Origin: Tritrichomonas foetus
Taxonomy: Eukaryota > Parabasalia > Tritrichomonadida > Tritrichomonadidae
DNA: 64,000 nt
Direction: 5' to 3'
Assembly (NCBI GenBank): GCA_001839685.1
Contig: MLAK01000704.1
Span: 93,962-157,961, forward strand
The notes beneath the pieces were generated by a model. The model ran no database searches, was not told where the DNA came from, and saw only the letters and a program-made list of their open reading frames with translations. The translations under genes were made by a program, and so were the position numbers. Shown piece by piece: positions 47,921-58,162 of this stretch (position 1 is its first letter; every line of letters starts with the position of its first letter).

Positions 47921-48529
47921 ATGTTATATGAAAATAATTCGAAATCTAGGGAATTTTCAATGGTTGAACCTGTAACACCAAGGATTATATTCGTTGGTGA
48001 TTCAGGTGTTGGAAAAACATCATTAATATATCGTGCAAAATACAATAAATTCAACGAAGGAACCGCACCAACGATCGGCGCAGGAATTACGAAGATGGAA
48101 GCCACCCACAACGGAGTTAAGGCAGAGTTCCAACTTTGGGATACTGCTGGCCAAGAAATATACAGAAGTATCGTTCCTATGTATTTCAAAGGTGTTTGCG
48201 GAGCAATAATCGTTTTTTCATTTGAAGATCGATCATCCTTTCTAAATTTGGGAAGTTGGATCGACGAACTTTTGGCTCACTCTGAACGACCAATTAAATA
48301 TGTAGTTGTCGGAAATAAAATCGATTGCTTGAACCAAACCGTTTCTCAAGTAGAGGCTCGAAATTGGGCAAACGATAGAAAAGCTGTTATAATATTTACT
48401 TCAGCTATTACTGGTGAAAACGTTGAGCTACTTCTCGAACACGTTGTGAATAATTTCGTATTTACTCCAATGACTGGCGATTTTATTCCACAAGCTGAAC
48501 TTGCAGCCCAGCCCAAATCATGTTGTTAA
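47921..48529 (+). CDS. Rab-family small GTPase (second)
   Basis: Vesicle-traffic GTPase of 202 aa. G boxes: GDSGVGKT (26-33), Thr51 in TAPTIGAG, WDTAGQE (73-79), NKID (132-135) and TSAITG (160-165, SAI in place of SAK). The C-terminus ends KSCC, a dual prenylation site. Two starts are possible: ATG 47921 or ATG 47960, the latter giving MVEPVTPRIIF and a P-loop distance more usual for Rabs. The 39 bases between them are AT-rich and could be leader. The sequence is not close to the Rab at 3325-3885. Subfamily unclear; switch II resembles Rab5/Rab22-like members. Confidence 0.92.
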   Translation: MLYENNSKSREFSMVEPVTPRIIFVGDSGVGKTSLIYRAKYNKFNEGTAPTIGAGITKMEATHNGVKAEFQLWDTAGQEIYRSIVPMYFKGVCGAIIVFSFEDRSSFLNLGSWIDELLAHSERPIKYVVVGNKIDCLNQTVSQVEARNWANDRKAVIIFTSAITGENVELLLEHVVNNFVFTPMTGDFIPQAELAAQPKSCC

Positions 48530-48679
48530 TTTTAATTACAGTGAATAGTTATTAATCTTTCTTTGAATAGGAATTACAACCTAATATTACATTTATTTTA
48601 GCTTATATGATTTTAATGACTATTTATTGTTATTTTTACTGTACTTTACTGTAATTAAAAAGAAAAATAGAAGTTCTTA

Positions 48680-49310
48680 TTTCATCTTTTGCTATTTCAT
48701 CTTTTTGTTATTTCATCTTTTGTTGTTATTTCATCTTTTGTTGTTATTTCATCTTTTGTTGTTATTTCATCTTTTGTTGTTATTTCATCTTTTGTTGTTA
48801 TTTCATCTTTTGTTGTTATNNNNNNNNNNNNNNNNNNNNNNNNNNNNNNNNNNNNNNNNNNNNNNNNNNNNNNNNNNNNNNNNNNNNNNNNNNNNNNNNN
48901 NNNNNNNNNNNNNNNNNNNNNNNNNNNNNNNNNNNNNNNNNNNNNNNNNNNNNNNNNNNNNNNNNNNNNNNNNNNNNNNNNNNNNNNNNNNNNNNNNNNN
49001 NNNNNNNNNNNNNNNNNNNNNNNNNNNNNNNNNNNNNNNNNNNNNNNNNNNNNNNNNNNNNNNNNNNNNNNNNNNNNNNNNNNNNNNNNNNNNNNNNNNN
49101 NNNNNNNNNNNNNNNNNNNNNNNNNNNNNNNNNNNNNNNNNNNNNNNNNNNNNNNNNNNNNNNNNNNNNNNNNNNNNNNNNNNNNNNNTTTGTTGTTATT
49201 TCATCTTTTGTTGTTATTTCATCTTTTGTTGTTATTTCATCTTTTGTTGTTATTTCATCTTTTGTTGTTATTTCATCTTTTGTTGTTATTTCATCTTTTG
49301 CTATTTCACC
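48680..49310. repeat. 18-bp minisatellite with assembly gap
   Basis: Repeats of ttttgttgttatttcatc on both sides of a gap, about seven copies on each side, with shorter variants (ttttgctatttcatc) at both ends. The unit is a multiple of three and lacks stops in two forward frames, so it creates artificial ORFs (FHLLLL repeats) that I do not consider genes. Confidence 0.92.
48820..49188. other. Assembly gap (369 N)
   Basis: Run of N within the 18-bp minisatellite; true array length is unknown. Single N bases also occur at 13731 and 63573. Confidence 0.98.
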
Positions 49311-49441
49311 TGTCTTCTGATGTTTAATTCTAGCGAATTTAACATGAAAATAAGATATAGATTAACAAACATATTGATTCTATTTTACTAACATATCATT
49401 TCCTGTTTCACCCATTTAAGTTTCCAATGAAACAACCAAAA

Positions 49442-49792
49442 TCACTTCTTTGGTGTCATTGTAGCTCCTTTCCTTGGTGTCAAAAATGACATATCACTTA
49501 TTGATCCGTTTGCTAAGCATTGGTGACGTGGTGAAAGAGAAGGAAAGACAGGGCTTTGCGTTTTTGTTCCGATAGAAGCACAGAAGCCTGATGATACCAC
49601 CATCAGTGATTGAATTTCTTCTCTTGCTGCTATTATCTCTTTGTTTAAGCTTTGACAAGTACTGATAAATTGTTTATCGTTTGATTCTTTTTGTGACAAT
49701 AATAATTCGATAGAAACGCCATGATCTTCATCCTGATCATAAATATCACTTTGGAGTTCAGAAATACTCATTGTTTTGTCTCCTTTGCTCAT
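49442..49792 (-). CDS. Small protein with SP/TP motifs
   Basis: A 116-aa protein. Residues 1-65 are charged and helical (ESNDKQFISTCQSLNKEIIAA), likely a short coiled coil; the C-terminal third is basic with FPSLSPRHQ, FLTPRKG and TMTPKK, three proline-directed phosphorylation-type sites. The frame opens upstream with TTG 49843 and a hydrophobic stretch, but ATG 49792 is the first in frame. No initiator element was found. It is divergent from the TOR gene with about 200 bp between the starts. Function unknown. Confidence 0.6.
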   Translation of the reverse strand: MSKGDKTMSISELQSDIYDQDEDHGVSIELLLSQKESNDKQFISTCQSLNKEIIAAREEIQSLMVVSSGFCASIGTKTQSPVFPSLSPRHQCLANGSISDMSFLTPRKGATMTPKK

Positions 49793-49997
49793 TTTCGAAT
49801 CGAATAATAAGAAAAGCAAGAAGGTGTGTGTCTTTTCATACAAGACGTTAAGACTACATTACTATCAAAAAGTTGTCATTATATCAATGCCATTTGAAAT
49901 AAAATTTGTTATCGATAACATACAATCCAAAATGCTCAAATAAATCTACAGAAAAAGTTTCTACTACGTAAAATTGCTCAAAAATTGAAATTTCTTG

Positions 49998-52900
49998 ATG
50001 GAGTCGCCAAGAAACAGGAGCTTACCCCGATTCGAAATAGCTCCGAATAAATCTTGGCAACAAGATCTCTCGTCCGTCCACAATCTCCATTTTTTTATCA
50101 CGCAAATGATTTCAATTTTACCAAATGTCGATACCATCGAATATGAAATTGCAGAATTCCATTTTCGACAATACGTAATTGATCATTTCAAAGCTGCAAA
50201 AAATTCGAATGAGGAAAATTATTTTATTGACGAACTTTTTGTTGCGGTTTCATTATCACAATTATCACAAAATAGTTTTCATTACCTTGCACTTTTGACA
50301 TCGCTACTAGAAGTGAATCTCGGTGATAAAGTTTCAAAGGCAAACAGAATTGCTCGAGATTTGACAAATATTCAACCTGATCAAAATCCACTTTTATGGA
50401 AATTTTTGAAAAAAGTATTACTCTGGCTTAACCGTTCTTTACGAAGTTCAATGCAATTTATTATTTATCCACTTTTAGAAATGGGTTGGAAGTATTGCCT
50501 TAATCAATCGAATATTAAAAGAATTGCTGGTATGAGAATGATTAGATTAATTTTAAAAAATTTTCCACTTTATTTAGAAAGCCAATTTTCTCAAATTATC
50601 AGTGTAATTATCGAAAACATTAAATCATCATCACCCGAAGTTAAAGAAATTGCAATAAAACTTGTAAAATCATTCATTAAATTTAAAAATCCACATTTTC
50701 ATATTGACATAATTACACTTTGTGCAAAATTAAATCGCATTCTAAATGACAATAATTGGAGATTTTACAAAGGTGCAATCGAAACTAGTAAGGTAATAAC
50801 TACAATCAAACCAGAATTGAAAGGATGTTTTGTTTTTAATAATATTCCAATCATGCTTTTCTTAGAAAAAGATCCAGAAGCAATAGATACAGCTTGTGCT
50901 GTTGTTCCATTCGCTGTGAATACTTCATCACCTTTATTTTCAGATAATATATATAGATTTGTTTTTCATCAATACAATACTTTAATTTCAAAAAGATCAC
51001 CTTCGCGAAAAGTTGCCTTAATTTCATTAGCAAATGTTCTTTTTACACTTAAAGAATTAAAATCAATCGAATTTATCAAAATCGTGAAAAAATACCATTC
51101 GATGCTCGAAGATTCTTTAGATTCATCATCTGCTGTGTATGCTTTGATTTCTATAGATTCAGTAATAACAACTTTTTATAAGCGTGATGAAACGATAATC
51201 TTTTCCAGACCACTTTCAAAATTAATGGTCTCTGGATTAAGTCAATTTATTTTGGCGCATCCAGATTATTCATTTTCTATTCATTCTCAAATTATTATTC
51301 TTGTTAATAATCTTTTATTTAATCCAAGTACTTCATCTGCCGAAATAATTATGGGATTTCGAACTTTAATTTCGATGAATATTGAAATAAAATTATTAAA
51401 AGTACCATTAGTGATTCAAATGCTTGTTCATTTGAATTCTCCAAATGTAGAAGTTCGTGAAATTGCTTCAACTTTTGGCTTAATGTATATTGAAAAGACG
51501 GGATCTTCTGAAGTGGCACAAATTATTTTATCTGCTGTTACTTCAGAAACAAATAAAAAATTGCGAATCAAAATGATTCATAAAATAAAATGTCCACCAC
51601 AAGAAGGTGTTATTTATTTACTCCATTCTTTACTCCATGATACAAATCGTATGGTTCGTTGTGAAGCATTAAATTCTCTTTCATTGCATGCGGATGATCC
51701 TTCAGTATCAACGCTTTTATCAGACTTCTTAATGGAAATTATTTCTAGTAAGCAAAAATTCATGCCGAAAAAGAGTCTCGACTATTTCTTAATTGTTGCA
51801 TCACATAAAGATAAAACAAAGAATTTATTAATTCCTTTTTCTCATCAACTTGTTCGAAAATTAATTAAAGAAAAACGAAAATTGCCTTCAAAGGCTCTAG
51901 AATTGTTATCGCAGATCATTAAATTGTCTCCAAAAGAAGTTGATATTGATCGTTTGGTTGATCATATCTTGGACTCTTTACTTATTCATTCAACAAAAAG
52001 GAGACTTAGTGCATCTTTAGATCTTTTATATGCTGCATTGAGATATACAGAATTAGGCGAGCTTATTTATTCAAAGCATTCACAAATTTATGTTGAATTG
52101 ATTTCTGTTTCAAGACTTTCTGATACTTACATATCTCGAAAAAGACTAATTCGTGTTCTTGCAACTATAGGTGCAATGAAACATTCTATATTTCATCAAT
52201 TGATGAGTAAAAGCGAAGTTAAGAAACAGAAAAACGATGTTAAAACGGCTTTGTTCTTCTTTTCTCTTGCTGAATCTTCTGATCCTTATCAATTATTAAT
52301 GTATGCTGCAGTTGGTGTTGCTTTATCGAATTTATTCAATATTTTACTTGATAAAACCTTATCAGCTCTGCATCCTCCAGCAATTGAAGCTTTACTCACT
52401 ATCTTAAAAGTCAATAGGCAAATGGGAACTTCCCTTGAAGCATATTTACTGAAGAAAATTAATGAATTGGTTACTAATGGAGTTTCATCTACAGTTTCTC
52501 TTTTATTAACCAATATGTCCACAATTATTAGTGTTTTAGGAGATCGTTTTTCACCATTGGTTCCCCATGTTGTTGATTTTATATGTCATGCATGGACTGC
52601 GATTGATAAATTCTTACTTTTAAGAATTACTGAATGGTTAATGCTTTATGTTCCTGATGATTTTCGGAGTTTTCTTCCACAAGTAGTTACAGTATTCCTT
52701 CAAGATTTCAATTCATATGATGAAAGAACTGTTGATGCAATTTCTTCATCGCTTGTTTCATTTAATGATGCAATTGAAGATGTTGATTATATTGCTTATC
52801 CATCTTTATTAAATTGGATTTTATATCATTCTCAATTAACACAACCTTGCATTGAAATGCTAATTAAATTAAGATTAATTTTTATTAGTGGAGGTGCATC

Positions 52901-55900
52901 AAAATTCACTTCACTCATTGTTAGGACATGTGTTTTAACAGGATCATTAAATGATAAACTACAGAAAAACCTTCTTGATGTGCTTTGTGTGGTTGCAGCA
53001 CAAGTTGGAAAATCATTTTTAATTCATTTACAAAAAATAAAGAATGTTTTTGACACTTCAATTTGTCCATTGTTTGATAATATTATAAATTGTTTACGAA
53101 ATGATTCTCATCTCTGCTCTGAAGCAATGTCTCTCACACAACATTCAGCAATGTCAATTAAGCCTAAAACAGCTAATAAATCATTCGCTCTTCCACAAAT
53201 TAATAAAAATTCCGCAAATCAAATGTATTTCATTGTTCCACAAAAAGAATTTGATGATGCACAGTGGCATACTTGGAGTACTGAAACGTTTTCCATGCTT
53301 TTACGAAGCTCTAACTCAAGAGCTATCTCCGCTTGTAGTACACTTGCTGAAAGACATTCAAGATTGCGTGATGCCATTTGTCCACTTGCTTACGTTCTTG
53401 CATTTCTTCAGCAAAAAGACCAGAAGAACAATGTTATGACAAAAATTATGGATATTGTTTTCTCTACACCACATGTACCACGAAGTGTTGTTCGTCACTT
53501 ACTTGCATCGGTTGAGCTCATGGAAATTGTTGGCATAAAAATACCTGTTTCCAGAAGGTTAATGGTGCAAGCTGCTCAAAATGTTGCATTTGATAGTCAA
53601 GCAATGAGAATGACTGAACTTTTAATCGAGCAAGATGGTTATACAGAAATGATTGAAATGCTAGTACTTTTAAATCAAAAACTTGGTTTGAAATTATCAG
53701 CAGGTGGTGTTCTTCATTATGCAAAACGAAGAGGAATTAAAACTTCACGTGCAACACTTTCTGAATCACTCGGTCTTTGGAATGAAGCACTTCAATGTTA
53801 TGAAGAAAGATTGATAGAAAATCCAGGTGATCCAAATATTTTTCATAGAAAACTTCGATGTTTACAAAAACTGTTAAAATTTGATGAGCTTCGAAAAGAA
53901 TCAGCTGGAATGGGAACTTTTTATGAAGCAATATCAAGCTGGTCTTTATTTGATTATGATAATTTTCTTCGGGTAATGGAGTCTGAAAAAAGTCAACAGA
54001 ATTCAAACATTAATGAATATAAATATTATCGTTCAATTTTCTTGATCATGAAAGATGATTATAAAGGTGCCAAAACAATTATTAATGGAATTTTGGACTT
54101 GCCAAAAGGCATATTCCCAATGCTTGCTGAAGATTATGAACGAGTTATTCCAGGATTCTCTGCAATGTCAAATGTTCACATGCTTCTTGAAGTAATTCAA
54201 TACAAAAAAATGAAAAGACTTGAAAATAGTCTGATTCCATATGAAAGAGAAAAAGCTATTCAAGAATTAAATAAAATTAAAAAATGCTGGTCGCGTAGGT
54301 TTTATAATCTCACACAAAAATCATCAATTTGCTTTGATTTTCTTGCTATAGAATCACTCGTTCTGAAACCAATTGATATAAAAGATCAATGGCTTAGATT
54401 CATCAATATAGCAATAAATCAAAATGATTTTTCAATTGCTCAATCTGTTATAAATTATCTTCAAGTTGCTTTGAGTTGTCCAACAAATGAAAATGGTAAT
54501 TCATGTAATAATTTAGATGAATTAAAAGTTCTAAACTGTAGATTCCTTTGGGCACGTGATCAAAAAGATGAAGCAATTAAAAAATTAACCCAACTTAGTA
54601 AAACTGTATCAAATTCTGAACTGAAAAAAGATATTGATGTATCACTTGGGGGATTTTTATTAAATACTGATCGAATCGGTGAAGCTTATTCATATTTGTC
54701 GCAAATAAAAAATGTTCGTGCAATAAATGAATGGTCAAGAGTTAATTTAATTCTTTACCAGAAAACGAAGGAACAAAGTTATCTTGTTGAATCATTTAAG
54801 TCATTCCTTGAAAATATTTGTGAATCAGGATCAAGTGTTCATACGCTTGCCTTGCAAATCCTCTTTATTTTATTTAGACAAGGTAGCCATGAAATTTATA
54901 CTGTTTTTGCAGAAAAAGTGGAAAAAACTCCATTGAGCTGTTGGATAGAAATTATTCCACAAATGATTGCTCGACTTTCATCACCAGTTGATGAGCTAAG
55001 AGAACTGCTTCAAAATTTAATCTATCGAATAGGTATGGAGCATCCACAAACAGTCATTTATTCTTTACTTGTTCCATATAAAAGTGATAATACTGAACGA
55101 AGAATGATGGCTACATCAATGTTTGATAAACTTCGAATAGTTTTTCCAAATATTGTTGATGGTGTTGTACGTCTTGCTGATGAATTTATGCGTGTTGCAG
55201 TTTCTTGGCTTGAACTTGTACAAACGCACCTTGATGATTCATCAAGAGCTTATTTTGGATTAGGAAATGCCGATGAAATGATTGATCAACTTCATCCAGT
55301 TCGTGAACTTATTCGAAAAATCCCAGAGACATTGTATGAAATATCATTTCTGAGCCAGTTTGGACAAATGCTTCAAGTTGCTGATCATTGGCTTGATGTC
55401 TTTGAAAAAACACGAAATATTCGAGCAATTCATCAAGCTTGGCAACAACTTTCACTTGTTTTTAATAGACTTCGTCCATTAATCAATAGTATGAATATAA
55501 TTAAGCTTAAAGATGCATCCCCACAACTTGCTTCTTTAAAGAATACAACAATTGCTGTTCCTGGTACTTATTTGCTTGATAGTCCACTTGTGACAATTGA
55601 ATCATTTTGTGATACATTTGTGATCATTAAATCGAAGCAAAGACCAAGACGAATGGCAATTATGGGCAATGATGGTCAACAATACACATTTTTACTGAAA
55701 GCACATGAAGATACAAGGCTCGATGAAAGAGTTATGCAGCTTTTTGGATACATTAATACCTTAGTATTTCAGAGCACCATTCCTCTAAGATCAAGGTTAC
55801 CAATAATTACATATAAAGTTATTCCATTAACCGGCGAAGTTGGCTTAATTGGTTGGGTTCCTGATTGTTCAACATTATTTGATGTAATTAAAGAATACCG

Positions 55901-56618
55901 TGAAAAACATAACACCCAACTAGAAATCGAATACATTGCAACCAAGAAATTCGCACCAGACTATGAAAATCTACCAATTAATGAAAAAATCATTGCTTTT
56001 AATAAAGGCTTAGCTGCAAATAATGGCCTTGATCTAAGAGATGTGTTATTCCAGAAAGCAAAGGATTCAGCTGATTGGCTTTCAAGAAGATCAACTTATA
56101 CAGCATCACTCGCAATCACTTCAATGGCAGGCTACATTCTTGGGCTTGGCGATCGCCATTTATGCAACATTATGATGAAAAGCAAAACTGCAAAACTTGT
56201 TCATATCGATTTTGGCGATTGTTTTGAAGTTGCAATGCGAAGAGAAAATTATCCGGAAAAAGTTCCAATTCGGTTAACCAGAATTTTAGTTAATGCTTTA
56301 GAAATGACAAAAATTGATGGTGCTTTTCGAAGTTGTTGTGAAAATGTTTTAACATTGATGAGAAATAATGATGAACATATTTTGAGTCTTCTTGAAGCTT
56401 TTATTTACGATCCACTCATGCAGTGGACCAGTAAGGAAAAGAAGCAAAGCCAATCAGCAGTCGAAATTGTGGAAAGAATTAAAGATAAATTAAGTGGAAA
56501 TGATTTCCAAAAAGATCAGCAACTTTCTGTTCAACAGCAAGTTGAAGCTTTAATAGATCAAGCCACTGACGTATCAAATCTTTGTCATATGTTTAAAGGA
56601 TGGTTCCCGTGGTGGTAA
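49998..56618 (+). CDS. TOR: TOR protein kinase (PIKK family)
   Basis: A 2206-aa PI3K-related kinase that controls growth in TOR complexes; shorter than mTOR (2549 aa). Residues ~1-1150 are HEAT-type helices, ~1200-1700 the FAT region, and ~1735-1835 an FRB domain (SSRAYFG with Ser1749; HQAWQQLSLVF with Trp1815). The kinase domain includes GLGDRHLCNIM (Asp2052) and HIDFGDCFEVAM (DFG Asp2071), near-identical to TOR. The protein ends in a FATC motif (VEALIDQATDVSNLCHMF.GWFPWW). The HIDFGDCFE string and FRB separate TOR from ATM, ATR and DNA-PK. ATG 49998 is the first in-frame ATG. No intron is apparent across 6.6 kb. Confidence 0.97.
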   Translation: MESPRNRSLPRFEIAPNKSWQQDLSSVHNLHFFITQMISILPNVDTIEYEIAEFHFRQYVIDHFKAAKNSNEENYFIDELFVAVSLSQLSQNSFHYLALLTSLLEVNLGDKVSKANRIARDLTNIQPDQNPLLWKFLKKVLLWLNRSLRSSMQFIIYPLLEMGWKYCLNQSNIKRIAGMRMIRLILKNFPLYLESQFSQIISVIIENIKSSSPEVKEIAIKLVKSFIKFKNPHFHIDIITLCAKLNRILNDNNWRFYKGAIETSKVITTIKPELKGCFVFNNIPIMLFLEKDPEAIDTACAVVPFAVNTSSPLFSDNIYRFVFHQYNTLISKRSPSRKVALISLANVLFTLKELKSIEFIKIVKKYHSMLEDSLDSSSAVYALISIDSVITTFYKRDETIIFSRPLSKLMVSGLSQFILAHPDYSFSIHSQIIILVNNLLFNPSTSSAEIIMGFRTLISMNIEIKLLKVPLVIQMLVHLNSPNVEVREIASTFGLMYIEKTGSSEVAQIILSAVTSETNKKLRIKMIHKIKCPPQEGVIYLLHSLLHDTNRMVRCEALNSLSLHADDPSVSTLLSDFLMEIISSKQKFMPKKSLDYFLIVASHKDKTKNLLIPFSHQLVRKLIKEKRKLPSKALELLSQIIKLSPKEVDIDRLVDHILDSLLIHSTKRRLSASLDLLYAALRYTELGELIYSKHSQIYVELISVSRLSDTYISRKRLIRVLATIGAMKHSIFHQLMSKSEVKKQKNDVKTALFFFSLAESSDPYQLLMYAAVGVALSNLFNILLDKTLSALHPPAIEALLTILKVNRQMGTSLEAYLLKKINELVTNGVSSTVSLLLTNMSTIISVLGDRFSPLVPHVVDFICHAWTAIDKFLLLRITEWLMLYVPDDFRSFLPQVVTVFLQDFNSYDERTVDAISSSLVSFNDAIEDVDYIAYPSLLNWILYHSQLTQPCIEMLIKLRLIFISGGASKFTSLIVRTCVLTGSLNDKLQKNLLDVLCVVAAQVGKSFLIHLQKIKNVFDTSICPLFDNIINCLRNDSHLCSEAMSLTQHSAMSIKPKTANKSFALPQINKNSANQMYFIVPQKEFDDAQWHTWSTETFSMLLRSSNSRAISACSTLAERHSRLRDAICPLAYVLAFLQQKDQKNNVMTKIMDIVFSTPHVPRSVVRHLLASVELMEIVGIKIPVSRRLMVQAAQNVAFDSQAMRMTELLIEQDGYTEMIEMLVLLNQKLGLKLSAGGVLHYAKRRGIKTSRATLSESLGLWNEALQCYEERLIENPGDPNIFHRKLRCLQKLLKFDELRKESAGMGTFYEAISSWSLFDYDNFLRVMESEKSQQNSNINEYKYYRSIFLIMKDDYKGAKTIINGILDLPKGIFPMLAEDYERVIPGFSAMSNVHMLLEVIQYKKMKRLENSLIPYEREKAIQELNKIKKCWSRRFYNLTQKSSICFDFLAIESLVLKPIDIKDQWLRFINIAINQNDFSIAQSVINYLQVALSCPTNENGNSCNNLDELKVLNCRFLWARDQKDEAIKKLTQLSKTVSNSELKKDIDVSLGGFLLNTDRIGEAYSYLSQIKNVRAINEWSRVNLILYQKTKEQSYLVESFKSFLENICESGSSVHTLALQILFILFRQGSHEIYTVFAEKVEKTPLSCWIEIIPQMIARLSSPVDELRELLQNLIYRIGMEHPQTVIYSLLVPYKSDNTERRMMATSMFDKLRIVFPNIVDGVVRLADEFMRVAVSWLELVQTHLDDSSRAYFGLGNADEMIDQLHPVRELIRKIPETLYEISFLSQFGQMLQVADHWLDVFEKTRNIRAIHQAWQQLSLVFNRLRPLINSMNIIKLKDASPQLASLKNTTIAVPGTYLLDSPLVTIESFCDTFVIIKSKQRPRRMAIMGNDGQQYTFLLKAHEDTRLDERVMQLFGYINTLVFQSTIPLRSRLPIITYKVIPLTGEVGLIGWVPDCSTLFDVIKEYREKHNTQLEIEYIATKKFAPDYENLPINEKIIAFNKGLAANNGLDLRDVLFQKAKDSADWLSRRSTYTASLAITSMAGYILGLGDRHLCNIMMKSKTAKLVHIDFGDCFEVAMRRENYPEKVPIRLTRILVNALEMTKIDGAFRSCCENVLTLMRNNDEHILSLLEAFIYDPLMQWTSKEKKQSQSAVEIVERIKDKLSGNDFQKDQQLSVQQQVEALIDQATDVSNLCHMFKGWFPWW

Positions 56619-57005
56619 TTGTTTGTTATCAATAAAATTTCGAAAAAAAAACCTTTATTTTTATCTTAAGAATTATTTATAATTTTTATGTTTAATTATT
56701 AGTTTCTCTTTTATGATCAAAATGTTGTAAAATGTTAGCCTCTCTAAGAGATGGTTAAGGACAATTTTTGTTTTGCTACTGGTCATAACAGAGATGACTA
56801 GTTTGATTATTAACAGCATGATACAATCAATCAAAATTTGTTAATGAAAATGTTAAGAAATAATCCAAAAATAATTACTATCCTTGATGGTTTTCATGGA
56901 ATAAATAGAGAGATATAATTAACTATAGTAGCTATTTTTATTTATCCTATGCATTCACTAAAACACAAACACACACACAAAATATTTTTGCTTAAAATCT
57001 CGATT
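56619..57005. other. Intergenic spacer between convergent genes
   Basis: About 390 bp between the TOR and 14-3-3 stops. A short CA run lies near 56963-56979; no gene is seen. Confidence 0.6.
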
Positions 57006-57746
57006 CTATTCAAAAACTTCAACTTCTTCATATGATGGCGAATCACACCACAAACTAAGGTTTTTTGTCATTAAGCACAAAATGGTTTCAGCGGGATTCA
57101 CGCCATTTTTGGTGACTTTGCTAAAATCCCAGTTTTTCGCCTCCAAAAGAGTCGAGTTTAGCATTTCAATTGCTTTGTCTGTTTCCTTTCTAATTTCATA
57201 CCGGAAAACAGCAGCATTCAAAATCAGACTCAATCGTGCGGGATCCGATGGCTCCAAATTTGTTAAGGCTAACGATAAAGCTTCTTTGTAGCATTCTTCT
57301 CCATGATTTGCAGCAGCTATTGAGTCCGTTTCGTCGGAATATTCAGAAATATATCGATATAAATCTCCTTTGAATTTATAGAAGTAAACGCTCGTTTGAA
57401 TGTCAATTGAATTCGGTAAAAGTTGATCGTCAACAATTGAAATTGCCTCACGACAAATTAATATTAATCGATTAACAAATTCATTTTTTTTATCGAGCAG
57501 CATTGAAGCGTGTTCCAACTTATTCAATTCTAAGTCGGTTTTATAATACGTGGCGACTTTTTGGAGGGAGAAACGTAACGAATCGATGATTTGTTTGTAA
57601 ATCGCTTGGAATATTTGGCGGCAGTGCCTGTCAAACTGTGGATTGAGATCAACAAGCTGCTTAATTGTTTCGAGTGCTTCTTTGTCTCGGTTTTCAGCGT
57701 GATAGAGTCGGCAGAAATAGATTAAATCCTCTTGGGTTGGATTCAT
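57006..57746 (-). CDS. 14-3-3 protein
   Basis: Phosphoserine/threonine-binding adaptor of 246 aa, the standard length. It has the nine-helix pattern with the FYKFKGDLYRYISEY block and the late SDPARLSLILNAAVFRYEI block. The phosphopeptide-binding residues are all kept: Lys51, Arg58, Arg131 and Tyr132 (Lys49, Arg56, Arg127, Tyr128 of human zeta). The usual signature SLWCDS near the end corresponds to the LWTSD helix. The N-terminal dimer region is divergent. ATG 57746 is the first in frame. Likely clients include targets of AGC and CAMK kinases such as those encoded here (inference). Confidence 0.95.
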   Translation of the reverse strand: MNPTQEDLIYFCRLYHAENRDKEALETIKQLVDLNPQFDRHCRQIFQAIYKQIIDSLRFSLQKVATYYKTDLELNKLEHASMLLDKKNEFVNRLILICREAISIVDDQLLPNSIDIQTSVYFYKFKGDLYRYISEYSDETDSIAAANHGEECYKEALSLALTNLEPSDPARLSLILNAAVFRYEIRKETDKAIEMLNSTLLEAKNWDFSKVTKNGVNPAETILCLMTKNLSLWCDSPSYEEVEVFE

Positions 57747-58162
57747 TTCGATTTTCGAGAGGAATTATTCATCTTTCTATTTTTTTTCTGACAAAACTTT
57801 TTCCATTTTAATATGGCTTGATCCATCGAATAAATGACCATATAAATACATAAAAATTTATGATGAATTGAGTTTTGACCTAATATTGGAAAATTAACCT
57901 CATATTTTTTCTTTTTATAATCGGCCGACTCTTATCAACGTTGAATGAAAAATTCAATAGATTACAAATCATTGAATTAACTCAAAAAAGCAGATCAAAA
58001 GGAAATTTTCAGAGGAAATCCCAGAAAAATTTGCTCCGTGAATTGAGATATAGTTCAAATAACTTTAAGAACTGGAGGCGTTTTTCAATGGAAAATTGTG
58101 TATGAATGAGAAAATGGATACCTGATATGTGATATGAAATGATTTTCAAAATCTAATTTTCT
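57747..58162. other. Intergenic spacer between divergent genes
   Basis: About 415 bp, AT-rich, no gene or repeat recognised. Confidence 0.6.

Noticed and set aside
48627..49391. Long ORFs encoding FHLLLL-type repeats
   Set aside because: They come from the 18-bp minisatellite reading open and run across a gap of N.
53101..53439. 112-codon plus-strand ORF inside TOR
   Set aside because: It lies wholly in another frame of the TOR coding region, with no initiator and no domain.
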